Assembly (NCBI GenBank): GCA_963703605.1
Contig: CAVPFC010000060.1
Span: forward strand, 62,001 to 126,000
Direction of reading: 5' to 3'
DNA: 64,000 nucleotides
From: DASXKD01 sp963703605
GTDB lineage: Bacteria; Actinomycetota; Actinomycetes; Streptosporangiales; Streptosporangiaceae
A model generated the notes under the pieces. The model saw nothing but the letters and a program-made list of their open reading frames with translations, had not been told where the DNA came from and did not search any database. Position numbers and translations under genes: made by a program. Within the stretch, counting starts at the first letter, position 1. Every line of letters begins with the position of its first letter. Shown piece by piece: positions 7,268-15,406 of the stretch.

Positions 7268-9592
7268 TTACGTTCCGCGCGCGGCAGCCAGGCAGAGCAG
7301 GTCGCGGCAGACGGTGCCCAGGCTGTGGCCCGCCGACTCCAGCGCCATCGGCAGGGTGCTCGTCTCGGTCAGCCCGGGTGCGACGTTGACCTCGAGGAAG
7401 TGGGCCTGGCCTGCGGAGACGATGAGGTCGGTGCGGGACACGTCGCGCAGGCCCAGCGCGCGGTGGGCGGTGACGGCCGCTTCGGCGGCGGCCTTGGCCT
7501 CCGCCGCGGGCAACCGCGCCGGGACGTGGAACTCGGTCTGCCCGGGTGTGTACCGCGCCGCGTAGTCGTAGCTGCCGGCCAGTGGCCGGATCTCCACCGC
7601 GGGCAACGCCTCGGGCCCGTTCCCCAGGTCGACGACGCCGACGGCTACCTCGGTACCCGGCACGCACTTCTCGATGAGCGCGGTGTCGCCGTAGGCGAAG
7701 CAGCCGATCATCGCCCCGGGCAGTTCCTCGGCCGTGTTCACCCGGGTGGCCCCGAGCGCCGAGCCGCCCCTGGCCGGCTTGACGAACAGGGGCAGGCCGA
7801 GCGTGGCCGCGATCCGGTCCAGGACGGCCGCGGCGCCGAGATCGTGGAAGATCTCCCGGGGCAGGGTCACCGACGGCGGCGTGGCCAGCCCGGCCGAACG
7901 CGCGATCGCCTTGGCCACCGGCTTGTCAAACGCGAACCGGCAGGCGTCCGGGGGCGCGCCGACGTAGGGGACACCGAGCAGCGTCAGTACTTCCTGGATC
8001 GAGCCGTCCTCCCCGGACGCACCGTGGATGGCCGGGAACACCGCGCTGGGCGGGTCGGCGATGATCGCCGGGATGAGGGCGGCGTCCGCGTCCGCGGTGT
8101 CGGCGTCGACCCCGGCCTCGCGCAGCGCGTCCCGCAGCCTTGCCCCCGAGCGGAGCGACACCTCCCGCTCCGGCGAGAGCCCGCCGGCCAGGATCAGCAC
8201 GTGCCCCAGATCGCTCATGGTTGCGTCGTGCCGCCTGGCCGGGCCGGTGAGGTCGGCCGGGCTGGCGCCGCCGGCCGGCCGGGACACCGCGCCGAACGTC
8301 GCGCAGATCTCGGTCTCCGCGCCGATCACCTCGGCGAGACGGCGGATGCCTTCCCTGATGCGGTCGGGCTCGGGGAAGCAGTAGGAGAGCCGCAGGTGCC
8401 CCGCCCCGCCGCCGTCGGCGTAGAACCCGGTGCCGGGCACGTAGGCGACCCGGGACGAGATCGCCCGCGGCAGCATCGACTTGGAATCCAGGCCGGGCGG
8501 AAGCTGTAGCCAGACGTAGAACCCACCGGCGGGGCGGGTCCACCGGCACCCTCCCGGCATCACCGCGCCGAGCGCCTCCAGCATGGCGTCCCTGCGCTCG
8601 CGGTAAAGCTCGCGGAACACCTTGACCTGCTCACGCCACGGCTGATTGGCGAGATACTCGCCGATCATGAGCTGGGCCAGGCTGGAGTTGCACAACACCG
8701 CCGCCTCGGCGGCCAGCACCAGCTTGTCCCGGATCCCGGCCGGGGCCACCGCCCAGCCCACCCGCAGCCCCGGCGCGATCGTCTTGGAGAACGAGCCGAG
8801 GTACACCACGCCGTGCGAGTCGTCGGCGTGCAGCGCCCGCTGCGGTTCGCCGTCGAAACCGAGCAGGCCGTAGGGGTTGTCCTCGACAACAAGCAGGCCG
8901 GCCCGCTGGCAGATCCGGAGCACCTCGGCCCGCCGCCCGGCGCTGAGCGTGACCCCGGCCGGGTTGTGGAACGAGGGCACCGTGTAGAGGAACTTCACCC
9001 GCTGGCTCTGCCCGGCGAGCCGGGCGATGATCTCGTCAAGCGCCGCCGGGATCAGCCCGTCGTCGTCCATCGGCACGTGGACGACGCGCGCCTGGTACGA
9101 GGCGAACGTGCCGAGCGCCCCCACGTAGGACGGCCCCTCGGCCAGGATCACGTCCCCGGGGTCGACGAAGATGCGGGTGATCAGGTCGAGCGCCTGCTGC
9201 GAGCCGGCCGTGACGACGACCTCGTCGGGGTGGGCGCGGATGCCCTCCAGCGCCATGACCTCGCAGATCCCCTCGCGCAGCGAGGGATCACCCTGCGCCG
9301 ACCCGTATTGCAGGGCGACCGGGCCACGCTGGGCGACCAGCTGGCCGGCCATGTCCCCGACGGCGTCCAGCGGCAGGGCGCTGATGTAGGGCATCCCCCC
9401 GGCCAGCGACACGATCTCCGGCCTGGCGGCCACCGCGAACAGCGCCCTGATCTCCGAGGCGACCATGTCCCTGGCCCGCGCGGCGTAGCGGCCCGCATGC
9501 GCGTCCACCAGCGACCCGTGCGAGACGGGAGCCTGCTCGGCCTCTGCTGGCCCGGCACGGTCACGGCCAGGGCGCGCGGATTCGGTGGGCAC
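7268..9592 (-). CDS. Fused PLP aminotransferase and D-alanine-D-alanine ligase-like ATP-grasp protein
   Basis: One open frame of 774 codons. Residues about 30-435 form a fold-type I aminotransferase of the 2-aminoadipate/MocR-like group, with VTAGSQQALDLI, TVPSFHNPAG and the PLP-lysine motif LGSFSKTIAPGLRVGW. After a Pro/Ala-rich linker, residues 459-774 form a D-Ala-D-Ala ligase-like ATP-grasp domain: HGASGEDGSIQEVLTLLGVPYVG, FVKPARGGSALGATRV and EVNVAPGLTETS. In other actinobacteria these two genes are neighbours at this position near trxA, so a join or a missing stop is plausible. The ligase could also start internally at ATG 8218, but only a weak SD (AGGCGG, 11 bases away) precedes it. 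The substrate of the ligase-like half is uncertain. Confidence 0.8.
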   Translation of the reverse strand: MPTESARPGRDRAGPAEAEQAPVSHGSLVDAHAGRYAARARDMVASEIRALFAVAARPEIVSLAGGMPYISALPLDAVGDMAGQLVAQRGPVALQYGSAQGDPSLREGICEVMALEGIRAHPDEVVVTAGSQQALDLITRIFVDPGDVILAEGPSYVGALGTFASYQARVVHVPMDDDGLIPAALDEIIARLAGQSQRVKFLYTVPSFHNPAGVTLSAGRRAEVLRICQRAGLLVVEDNPYGLLGFDGEPQRALHADDSHGVVYLGSFSKTIAPGLRVGWAVAPAGIRDKLVLAAEAAVLCNSSLAQLMIGEYLANQPWREQVKVFRELYRERRDAMLEALGAVMPGGCRWTRPAGGFYVWLQLPPGLDSKSMLPRAISSRVAYVPGTGFYADGGGAGHLRLSYCFPEPDRIREGIRRLAEVIGAETEICATFGAVSRPAGGASPADLTGPARRHDATMSDLGHVLILAGGLSPEREVSLRSGARLRDALREAGVDADTADADAALIPAIIADPPSAVFPAIHGASGEDGSIQEVLTLLGVPYVGAPPDACRFAFDKPVAKAIARSAGLATPPSVTLPREIFHDLGAAAVLDRIAATLGLPLFVKPARGGSALGATRVNTAEELPGAMIGCFAYGDTALIEKCVPGTEVAVGVVDLGNGPEALPAVEIRPLAGSYDYAARYTPGQTEFHVPARLPAAEAKAAAEAAVTAHRALGLRDVSRTDLIVSAGQAHFLEVNVAPGLTETSTLPMALESAGHSLGTVCRDLLCLAAARGT

Positions 9593-9732
9593 GGTCCCTC
9601 CTCCGGGTGGATGGGTACCATGTCAGGGTACGGGGCTGGCGGGGATCCGCCCGTACGATCCGGCATTTGCCGGGCGGCTTTCGCAGCTCCGGAGCGTTCT
9701 GAAGACCCGCTGCCAGAACCGAAGGGGTGCAA

Positions 9733-10362
9733 GTGCCGCGCCGTCTCGCCAGCATCACCCTGGACAACCTTGACGACCTGCCGCACAAGTGCCGCCGGTG
9801 CGTCTTCTGGGAGCTGGACCCGGTGAGCCACGCCCGGGCCCAGGAGGTCGGCGACCCGGCCCTGGAGAAGGAGGCGTGGGTCTCGGGGATGCTGCTCGAG
9901 TGGGGCAGCTGCGGGAAGATCGCCTACGTCGACGGGGTGCCCGCCGGGTACGTCCTGTACGCCCCGCCGTTGTACGTGCCGCGGTCCGTCGCCTTCCCGA
10001 CGAGCCCGGTCAGCGCCGACGCGGTGCTGCTGATGACGGCCAACGTCCTCGCCGAGTTCCAGGGCGGCGGGCTGGGCCGGATGCTGGTGCAGGGTGTCGC
10101 CAAAGACCTGACCCGGCGGGGCGTCAAGGCCATCGAGGCGTTCGGGGACCTGCGCGGCGAGGGCCGGGGCGAGGGCCTCACGTGCATGCTGCCCGCGGAC
10201 TACCTGCTGGCGGTCGGGTTCAAGACGGTCCGGCCGCATCACCACTTCCCGCGGCTGCGGCTGGAGCTCAAGACGACCGTCTCCTGGCGCGAGGACGTCG
10301 AGGTCGCGCTCGAACGCCTGCTTGGCTCCATGACCCCCGAACGAGCCCTCCGCCTCGCCTAG
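9733..10362 (+). CDS. GNAT-family N-acetyltransferase
   Basis: The 209-residue protein matches a conserved actinobacterial acetyltransferase found beside parB/trxA, with the hallmark LDNLDDLPHKCRRCVFWELDPV near the start. The acetyl-CoA motif A is AVLLMTANVLAEFQGGGLGRMLVQGVAKDL, followed by GVKAIEAFG. The substrate is unknown. I chose GTG 9733 over GTG 9727 because GAAGG at 9721-9725 is better spaced for it. It is divergent from the aminotransferase-ligase ORF and converges on trxA. Confidence 0.82.
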   Translation: MPRRLASITLDNLDDLPHKCRRCVFWELDPVSHARAQEVGDPALEKEAWVSGMLLEWGSCGKIAYVDGVPAGYVLYAPPLYVPRSVAFPTSPVSADAVLLMTANVLAEFQGGGLGRMLVQGVAKDLTRRGVKAIEAFGDLRGEGRGEGLTCMLPADYLLAVGFKTVRPHHHFPRLRLELKTTVSWREDVEVALERLLGSMTPERALRLA

Positions 10363-10477
10363 CAGGTCCGTCCATCCGTTTTGCATGCATTACGGCCGTT
10401 GCGTCCCATTCGTATCCCAGCCCGTGGTCTTTTACGGGGTGAATCGCTGCCGCTGCGGCCCTGCACGGTCCGGCGCC

Positions 10478-10602
10478 GGCCCCCCGGGCGACCGCGGGCT
10501 GGCAGGACGCCGTTGCGCCTCCTGCCGTCGGCCCGAGACGCGCCGATCACGTGGCGGGCGCCGTAACGCTACGCCCGCTCTTCGCCCCAAGGGCCGTCGC
10601 TG
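10478..10602 (+). repeat. Dispersed intergenic repeat, copy C
   Basis: Third, more diverged copy of the repeat near parA-parB. The blocks GTCGGCCCGAGACGCG and AACGCTACGCCCGCTCTTC with CCCCAAGGGCC are kept, and the flanking 9-mer has become GGCCGTCGC. It fills the gap between the convergent GNAT and trxA genes (10363-10679), in which nothing else is recognisable. Confidence 0.72.
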
Positions 10603-10679
10603 CGACGGGTTGGCGGCCCGCCCCGGCACCCCGCCACCGTTCTATGCCGCCCGCTGGCCCGGGTGGCCTGGGGGCCGGG

Positions 10680-11003
10680 TTACAGGAAGTCGGCCAGTTC
10701 GCGGAGGAGGGCGGACTTGGAGCGGGCGCCGACCAGTTCACGCACGACCTCGCCGCCGGAGAACACGCCCAGCGTCGGGATGTTCAGGATGTTGTACTTC
10801 TGCGTGACCTGGGGGTTGTCGTCGACGTTGAGCTTGACGATGTCGAGCTTGTCCCCGTGCTCCTCGGCGATCGCCTCCAGAATGGGCGCGATCATCTTGC
10901 ACGGGCCGCACCACTCGGCCCAATAATCCACCAGAACCGTCTTCGGGGACTGCAAGACCTCGGTCTCGAAGGTCTCATCGGTCACCGGCTTGGTCGCGCC
11001 CAT
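10680..11003 (-). CDS. trxA: Thioredoxin
   Basis: A cytosolic disulphide reductant recycled by thioredoxin reductase. The 107-residue protein has the active site WAEWCGPCKM and the cis-proline loop NIPTLGVF. It lies 30 bases downstream of trxB on the same strand, an operon conserved in actinobacteria (trxB-trxA, next to sigM). In Streptomyces and Mycobacterium this locus responds to redox-linked sigma factors. Confidence 0.97.
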   Translation of the reverse strand: MGATKPVTDETFETEVLQSPKTVLVDYWAEWCGPCKMIAPILEAIAEEHGDKLDIVKLNVDDNPQVTQKYNILNIPTLGVFSGGEVVRELVGARSKSALLRELADFL

Positions 11004-11033
11004 CCGTGGTCTCCCTTTCAGTTTCCGCGTTGG

Positions 11034-11981
11034 TCAGTATGTGTCTCGGGGGTTCGTCCCGCCCGCGAGGAACCGCTCGGCATCCAGGGCCGCGGTACAG
11101 CCGCTGCCCGCCGCCGTGACGGCCTGCCGGTAGGTGTGGTCCACCACGTCGCCGCTGGCGAACACGCCCGGGATCGCGGTCCGCGTGGAGGGCTCGTCGA
11201 CCAGCAGGTAGCCCTCGTCGTCGGTGGCAAGCTGCCCGGTGAAAAGCTCGCTGCGGGGGTCGTGGCCGATCGCAATGAACAGCCCGCCCACCTCCAGCGT
11301 GCTCTCCTCCCCGGTCACCGTGTCGCGCAGCCGCAGGGCCATGATCTTCTTGTCCCCGAGGATCTCGGTCACCTCGCTGTTCCAGCGGAACTTGATCTTA
11401 GGGTTGGCGAGCGCCCGCTCCTGCATGATCTTCGAGGCGCGCAGCGAGTCGCGGCGGTGGATGACCGTCACCGAGCGGCCGAACCGGGTCAGGAACGTGG
11501 CTTCCTCCATGGCCGAGTCGCCACCGCCGACGACGGCGATGTCCTGGTCGCGGAAGAAGAACCCGTCACAGGTCGCGCACCAGGACACACCGTGCCCGCC
11601 GAGGCGCTTCTCACCAGGCACGCCCAGCTCACGGTAGCCGGAACCGGTCGCGATGATCACGGCCCGGGCCAGGTAGGTTTCCCCCTCGACGATGACGCGC
11701 TTGGGGTCGGCCTTGAGGTCCACCTCGGTCACGTCCTCGGCCACCAGCGTGGCGCCGAAGCGCTCGGCCTGCTTGCGCATGGCATCCATCAGGTCGGGAC
11801 CCATGATCGCGTCCGGGAAGCCGGGGTAGTTCTCCACCTCGGTGGTGTTCATGAGCGCGCCGCCAGCGGTCACCGATCCCTCGAAGACGAGCGGCTTGAG
11901 CTGGGCACGCGCGGCGTACAGCGCGGCCGTGTACCCGGCGGGCCCGGATCCGATGATGATGACGTCGTGAATGGCGGTCAC
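11034..11981 (-). CDS. trxB: Thioredoxin reductase (NADPH)
   Basis: A flavoenzyme that reduces thioredoxin with NADPH. The 315-residue product starts with the FAD-binding HDVIIIGSGPAGYTAALYAAR, has the redox site WCATCDGFFF, the NADPH-binding VVGGGDSAMEEA and the C-terminal FASGDVVD motif. I use GTG 11981 because the FAD motif begins six residues later and AAAGG lies upstream; the longer frame to 12212 is low-complexity sequence overlapping the anti-sigma gene. It is followed by trxA. Confidence 0.96.
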   Translation of the reverse strand: MTAIHDVIIIGSGPAGYTAALYAARAQLKPLVFEGSVTAGGALMNTTEVENYPGFPDAIMGPDLMDAMRKQAERFGATLVAEDVTEVDLKADPKRVIVEGETYLARAVIIATGSGYRELGVPGEKRLGGHGVSWCATCDGFFFRDQDIAVVGGGDSAMEEATFLTRFGRSVTVIHRRDSLRASKIMQERALANPKIKFRWNSEVTEILGDKKIMALRLRDTVTGEESTLEVGGLFIAIGHDPRSELFTGQLATDDEGYLLVDEPSTRTAIPGVFASGDVVDHTYRQAVTAAGSGCTAALDAERFLAGGTNPRDTY

Positions 11982-12066
11982 GGTCTGGTTGCCTTTCGCT
12001 TGACTGGCACCGGCGTCAACCGATCCTAGGGCCAGGAGATTCCCGGTCGCCGGGCCGGCGCGGCGC

Positions 12067-12993
12067 TCAGGGCCGGACCGGAACAGTCGTGCTGGCCAGC
12101 AGGTCGGTCGCCGTGGCGGAGCAGTCGGGGCCGGCCACCAGCACCCGCAAGGTGTCCGGGTGGGTACCCGGCAGCACGATGACCGTGGCCGGCTTGCCCT
12201 CGTAGCGGGCATGGTCCACCAGCAGCGGGCGCCGGCCGCCCGTGACGTGGGCCACGCACCCGGTCACGGTGCTGCCGAAGGCGGGCGTCGGCTGGGTCGT
12301 GGCGGGCGGGGCCTCCGGGGAGTTCGCGTGCGCCAGCACCTTGTTGACCTGGGTCGTCAGCTGACCGGCCTGGTAGTTGGTGCCGCTGGCGACCACATGC
12401 TCGGTCGGCGCGCTGGAGATGGCCGAGTGCTCACCGCCGGAGCGCGCCGTGCCGCTCCGTTGCGCCGGGAGGTGCGCGGAGGGTGCGGCAGCGGCATTAG
12501 ACCGGACGCCGGACGAGGCAGTTGCCGGGGCCGCCGGCCCGGTTGACGAGACCAGCCGGAACACCCCGTAGCCGCCGGCCCCGACGATGGCGACCGCCGC
12601 GGTGGCGGCGGCGATCCGCAACGTCAGCCGGGAACGGTCGCGAGCGGGCGGCCTGCTGTGGCGCCCGCGGCCGGAACCCCCCGCATCGCCGGCTCCGGCC
12701 GGCGCGGCGGCTCCGGCTGCGGCCAGTTCGGCACCGGCCGCTCCCGCCGGGGAGGAGGCGGAACGCGCGGCAGCCTCGGCGGCCAGGGCGGCCGTGATCC
12801 GGGCGGTGAGCACGTCGGGCATCGCCGGCGCGGGGGCGCCGGCGAGCAGGGCGGGAAGACCGGCCAGTTGCGCGTCGAGCCCGGCGCACTGCGCGCAGCG
12901 CGCCAGGTGCGCGGCGACCCGCCTCGCCTTGCGGCGGGGCAGCAGTTCCTCGCGGAACGTGGCCAGGGTCTCCGTGGAGACATGCCCGCTCAC
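12067..12993 (-). CDS. Zinc-finger anti-sigma factor, partner of SigM
   Basis: The 308-residue protein has an N-terminal zinc anti-sigma motif H29-x3-C33-x2-C36 (HLARCAQC), a long Ala/Gly-rich linker, one membrane segment near residues 125-145 (LRIAAATAAVAIVGAGGYGVF) and an extracytoplasmic domain of about 160 residues with two cysteines (TGCVAH, GPDCSA). Such proteins hold an ECF sigma factor inactive until a redox or envelope signal. It overlaps the sigM stop by four bases (12990-12993), so the pair is translationally coupled, equivalent to Rv3911-Rv3912. Confidence 0.88.
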   Translation of the reverse strand: MSGHVSTETLATFREELLPRRKARRVAAHLARCAQCAGLDAQLAGLPALLAGAPAPAMPDVLTARITAALAAEAAARSASSPAGAAGAELAAAGAAAPAGAGDAGGSGRGRHSRPPARDRSRLTLRIAAATAAVAIVGAGGYGVFRLVSSTGPAAPATASSGVRSNAAAAPSAHLPAQRSGTARSGGEHSAISSAPTEHVVASGTNYQAGQLTTQVNKVLAHANSPEAPPATTQPTPAFGSTVTGCVAHVTGGRRPLLVDHARYEGKPATVIVLPGTHPDTLRVLVAGPDCSATATDLLASTTVPVRP

Positions 12994-13649
12994 AGCCGTG
13001 GTTCACCTCCTCCTTCCGCAGGTGAGACGCGCCCGGTGACCGCCTGGTTCCCCCGTTCGGGGGTGCTTTGGCCCGGAGCGGGCGTGCGGGGGGCGCCCGG
13101 CCCGCCCGCCTGGGCGTCGCCGCGCAGGTGAGCCAGCCGGGGCAGCAGCCGCGCCCGCCCGCGCGCGCAGCGGCTTTTCACCGTGCCGGGCGAGATGCCA
13201 AGCACCTCTGCCGCGTCCGCGACCGGGTAGCCCAGCATGTCCACGAGCACGAGCGCGGCCCGCTGGTCGGGTGGCAGCGCCCGCAGCGCGGCCATGACGT
13301 CGAGGGCGGTGTCGGCGCTGGCACCCTCATCGCCGCCCGGCTGCGGCGCGGGTGCCAGGGCGTCCATCACGTCCTCGTCCAGCCCGGTGACGGCCGGCCG
13401 GGCCGCCCGCCGCCGGAGCCGGTCGAGGCAGGCGTTGACGACGATGCGGTGCAGCCAGGTGGTAACCGCCGAGTCACCGCGGAACCCGGCGGCCTGGCGG
13501 AACGCGGAGATCATCGCATCTTGCAGCGCGTCCGCCGCCTCGTCGGTATCTCCCAGGGTGCGCACCGCCACCGCCCAGAGCCGGTCCTTGTGCCTGAGGA
13601 ACAGCATGCCGAACGCATCGGCATCGCCGTTCACATGCCGCCGGAGCAA
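12990..13649 (-). CDS. sigM: ECF RNA polymerase sigma factor SigM
   Basis: ECF sigma factors direct RNA polymerase to stress promoters. Region 2 is seen as DAFGMLFLRHKDRLWAVAVRTLGDTDEAADALQDAMISAFR, and region 4 as ALRALPPDQRAALVLVDMLGYPVADAAEVLGISPGTVKSR. The first usable start in frame is TTG 13649 (LLRRHVNGD), close to the family start; a CTG at 13688 overlapping the upstream stop is an alternative. The C-terminus has about 40 extra Gly/Pro-rich residues. Context between the pseudokinase/murJ genes and an anti-sigma gene followed by trxB-trxA is that of sigM. Confidence 0.9.
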   Translation of the reverse strand: MLRRHVNGDADAFGMLFLRHKDRLWAVAVRTLGDTDEAADALQDAMISAFRQAAGFRGDSAVTTWLHRIVVNACLDRLRRRAARPAVTGLDEDVMDALAPAPQPGGDEGASADTALDVMAALRALPPDQRAALVLVDMLGYPVADAAEVLGISPGTVKSRCARGRARLLPRLAHLRGDAQAGGPGAPRTPAPGQSTPERGNQAVTGRVSPAEGGGEPRL

Positions 13650-13684
13650 CTCGGCATCGGGCGGCTGGTCGCCGGTAGCGGGCG

Positions 13685-15199
13685 TCAGGACGATCCCCGC
13701 ACGGCAACGTTGAAAACGTCCGCCTGGTAGTGCCCGGACTGGCCCTGCTGCGGGGCCAGTTTGGTGAACCAGATGAACACGTACCGGCCGGTTACGGGGC
13801 TGTCGGCGGTGAACTTGAGCGTGCCGGCCGCGTCGCCGCTGCGGCCCAGCGTGGTGGCCCCGCTGGGCGACGTGCCCGAAGCGTTGTTACCGACCTCGAT
13901 CCGCACGTGCGAACCGGGCACCGACCCGAAGGTGACCGTCACCGACGAGACGCTGACCTTCTTCCCCATGTCCACCACCAGGCCGGTGGCGCCGTACAGG
14001 TTCCCGAAGTAGGGCGACGCCTGGTACGAGTCGGTGTACCAGTCCGTGGTCGGGCTGTTGTCGATCGCGTACCGGGCCTGCTGCGCGTTGTCGCCCCCGT
14101 TGGGGCCGAACGCCGCCGCGCCGGCCGGCTTCAGCACGCTCACCTGCGGCGGCGGGGGCGAGGGGTGGTTGCTGTGGGTGCCGCCCGCGTGCGGGGTGCC
14201 GCCATTATGGCCGAGCATCCACACTCCGATTCCCACGGCGGCGGCGACGAGGACCACCGCGATGCTGGCCATGACCCGGCCGGCGACCGGCTGTCTGCCG
14301 CCCATCGTGCCGCGCCCGCGGGAACCGTGCCGGGATGGGCCGTCGGTCCACGTCCGGTACTCCGGGCCCGGCGCGCGCCCGGGCACATCCAGGCCGACCG
14401 TGTAACCGCGGGGCGAGGTGATCGGCGGCGGCGCGGCCGGCGCGGGGATCACCCGGTTCAGCGCCACCGCGAGCGCGGCCGGGGTGGTCAGCGGCGGCTT
14501 GCCGTGACCGTCGGGCAGCAGTACCTGGCAGCACACGTCGTCGATGCCGGCGGGCACGCCGGCCCGCACCTGCCGCGGGCTGCGGGGGTGCCCGTCCACT
14601 TCGGGGGCGGCGGGCAGCGACGGCCAGTCCCCGCCGGGCCAGTGCGCGGTGAGCGAGGCGTACAGCAGCCTGCCCAGGCTCTGCGTGTCGGCCAGGGCCG
14701 GGTCGTCGGCGGTCACCCCGGCCAGGGCGGCGTCGATGCCAAGGCCCACGATCTTCACGCCGCCGCCCGCCGTCCAGTGCAGCGAGGACGGCGTCAGGCA
14801 CAGATGGGCCACCCCGGCAGCGTGCGCCACGGCCAGGGCCTCGGCGCCCTGGGCGATGATCTCGGCGCCCTGGGCCGGATCGAGCGGCCCGTCGGCCAGC
14901 AGATCATCCAGCGAGTCGCCGCCGACCCACTCCATCACCACGTATGCGTGGTCCCAGTCCTCTTCGACGTCGAACACCTGCGCAAGCCGGGCGTCGGTGA
15001 GCCTGCTCGCCGCGCGTGCGGCCGTCACCGTGTCGGTGATGCGAGGGAATCCCTGGGCGAACGTCAGCACGCCGACCGCCCTGGCCAGGGTCTCGTCGAT
15101 CGCCTTCCAGGCCGCCCACCCGCCGCTTGCGCCGATCCGGTCCTCAAGCCGGTACCGCCCGCCAAGGCGGGTGCCGGGTTCGGAGGTGAAGGTGCTCAT
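13685..15199 (-). CDS. Membrane-anchored pseudokinase with discoidin-like extracellular domain (MurJ partner)
   Basis: The N-terminal 250 residues look like a Ser/Thr protein kinase (GTRLGGRYRLEDRIG, YVVMEWVGGDSLDDLL) but the catalytic loop is HLCLTPSSLHWT instead of HRDLKPxN and DFG is replaced by VGLG, so it should be inactive. One membrane segment follows (VMASIAVVLVAAAVGIGVWML), then a Pro-rich linker and about 150 residues resembling a galactose-binding/discoidin fold (YAIDNSPTTDWYT). In mycobacteria the equivalent pseudokinase is fused to the lipid II flippase MviN/MurJ and recruits FhaA; here it is separate, 207 bases downstream of murJ. ATG 15199 begins the kinase-like domain. Confidence 0.82.
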   Translation of the reverse strand: MSTFTSEPGTRLGGRYRLEDRIGASGGWAAWKAIDETLARAVGVLTFAQGFPRITDTVTAARAASRLTDARLAQVFDVEEDWDHAYVVMEWVGGDSLDDLLADGPLDPAQGAEIIAQGAEALAVAHAAGVAHLCLTPSSLHWTAGGGVKIVGLGIDAALAGVTADDPALADTQSLGRLLYASLTAHWPGGDWPSLPAAPEVDGHPRSPRQVRAGVPAGIDDVCCQVLLPDGHGKPPLTTPAALAVALNRVIPAPAAPPPITSPRGYTVGLDVPGRAPGPEYRTWTDGPSRHGSRGRGTMGGRQPVAGRVMASIAVVLVAAAVGIGVWMLGHNGGTPHAGGTHSNHPSPPPPQVSVLKPAGAAAFGPNGGDNAQQARYAIDNSPTTDWYTDSYQASPYFGNLYGATGLVVDMGKKVSVSSVTVTFGSVPGSHVRIEVGNNASGTSPSGATTLGRSGDAAGTLKFTADSPVTGRYVFIWFTKLAPQQGQSGHYQADVFNVAVRGSS

Positions 15200-15406
15200 A
15201 GGCGTGCAGTCAAGAGCGGCGCAGGCCCTCGACCCTCCTTCCGCGCCCCCGGGGTGACCAGCAACAGACGGAAATGACCATGCTGCCGAACACCATGGTA
15301 GGCCGCCCGGAGCCGGGGGCCGTAGCCAGTGCTGTCCGGCCACGCAAACCGTTACCTGCCGGTGACTCCGGACAGGCCATTACTTCCGCCGCGGCCCCCG
15401 GCCGCG

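Noticed and set aside
6641..8509. Long plus-strand open frame of 622 codons
   Set aside because: It is antisense to the secreted protein and the aminotransferase-ligase gene, is Arg/Gly-rich and has no recognisable domain; it is a GC-driven shadow frame.
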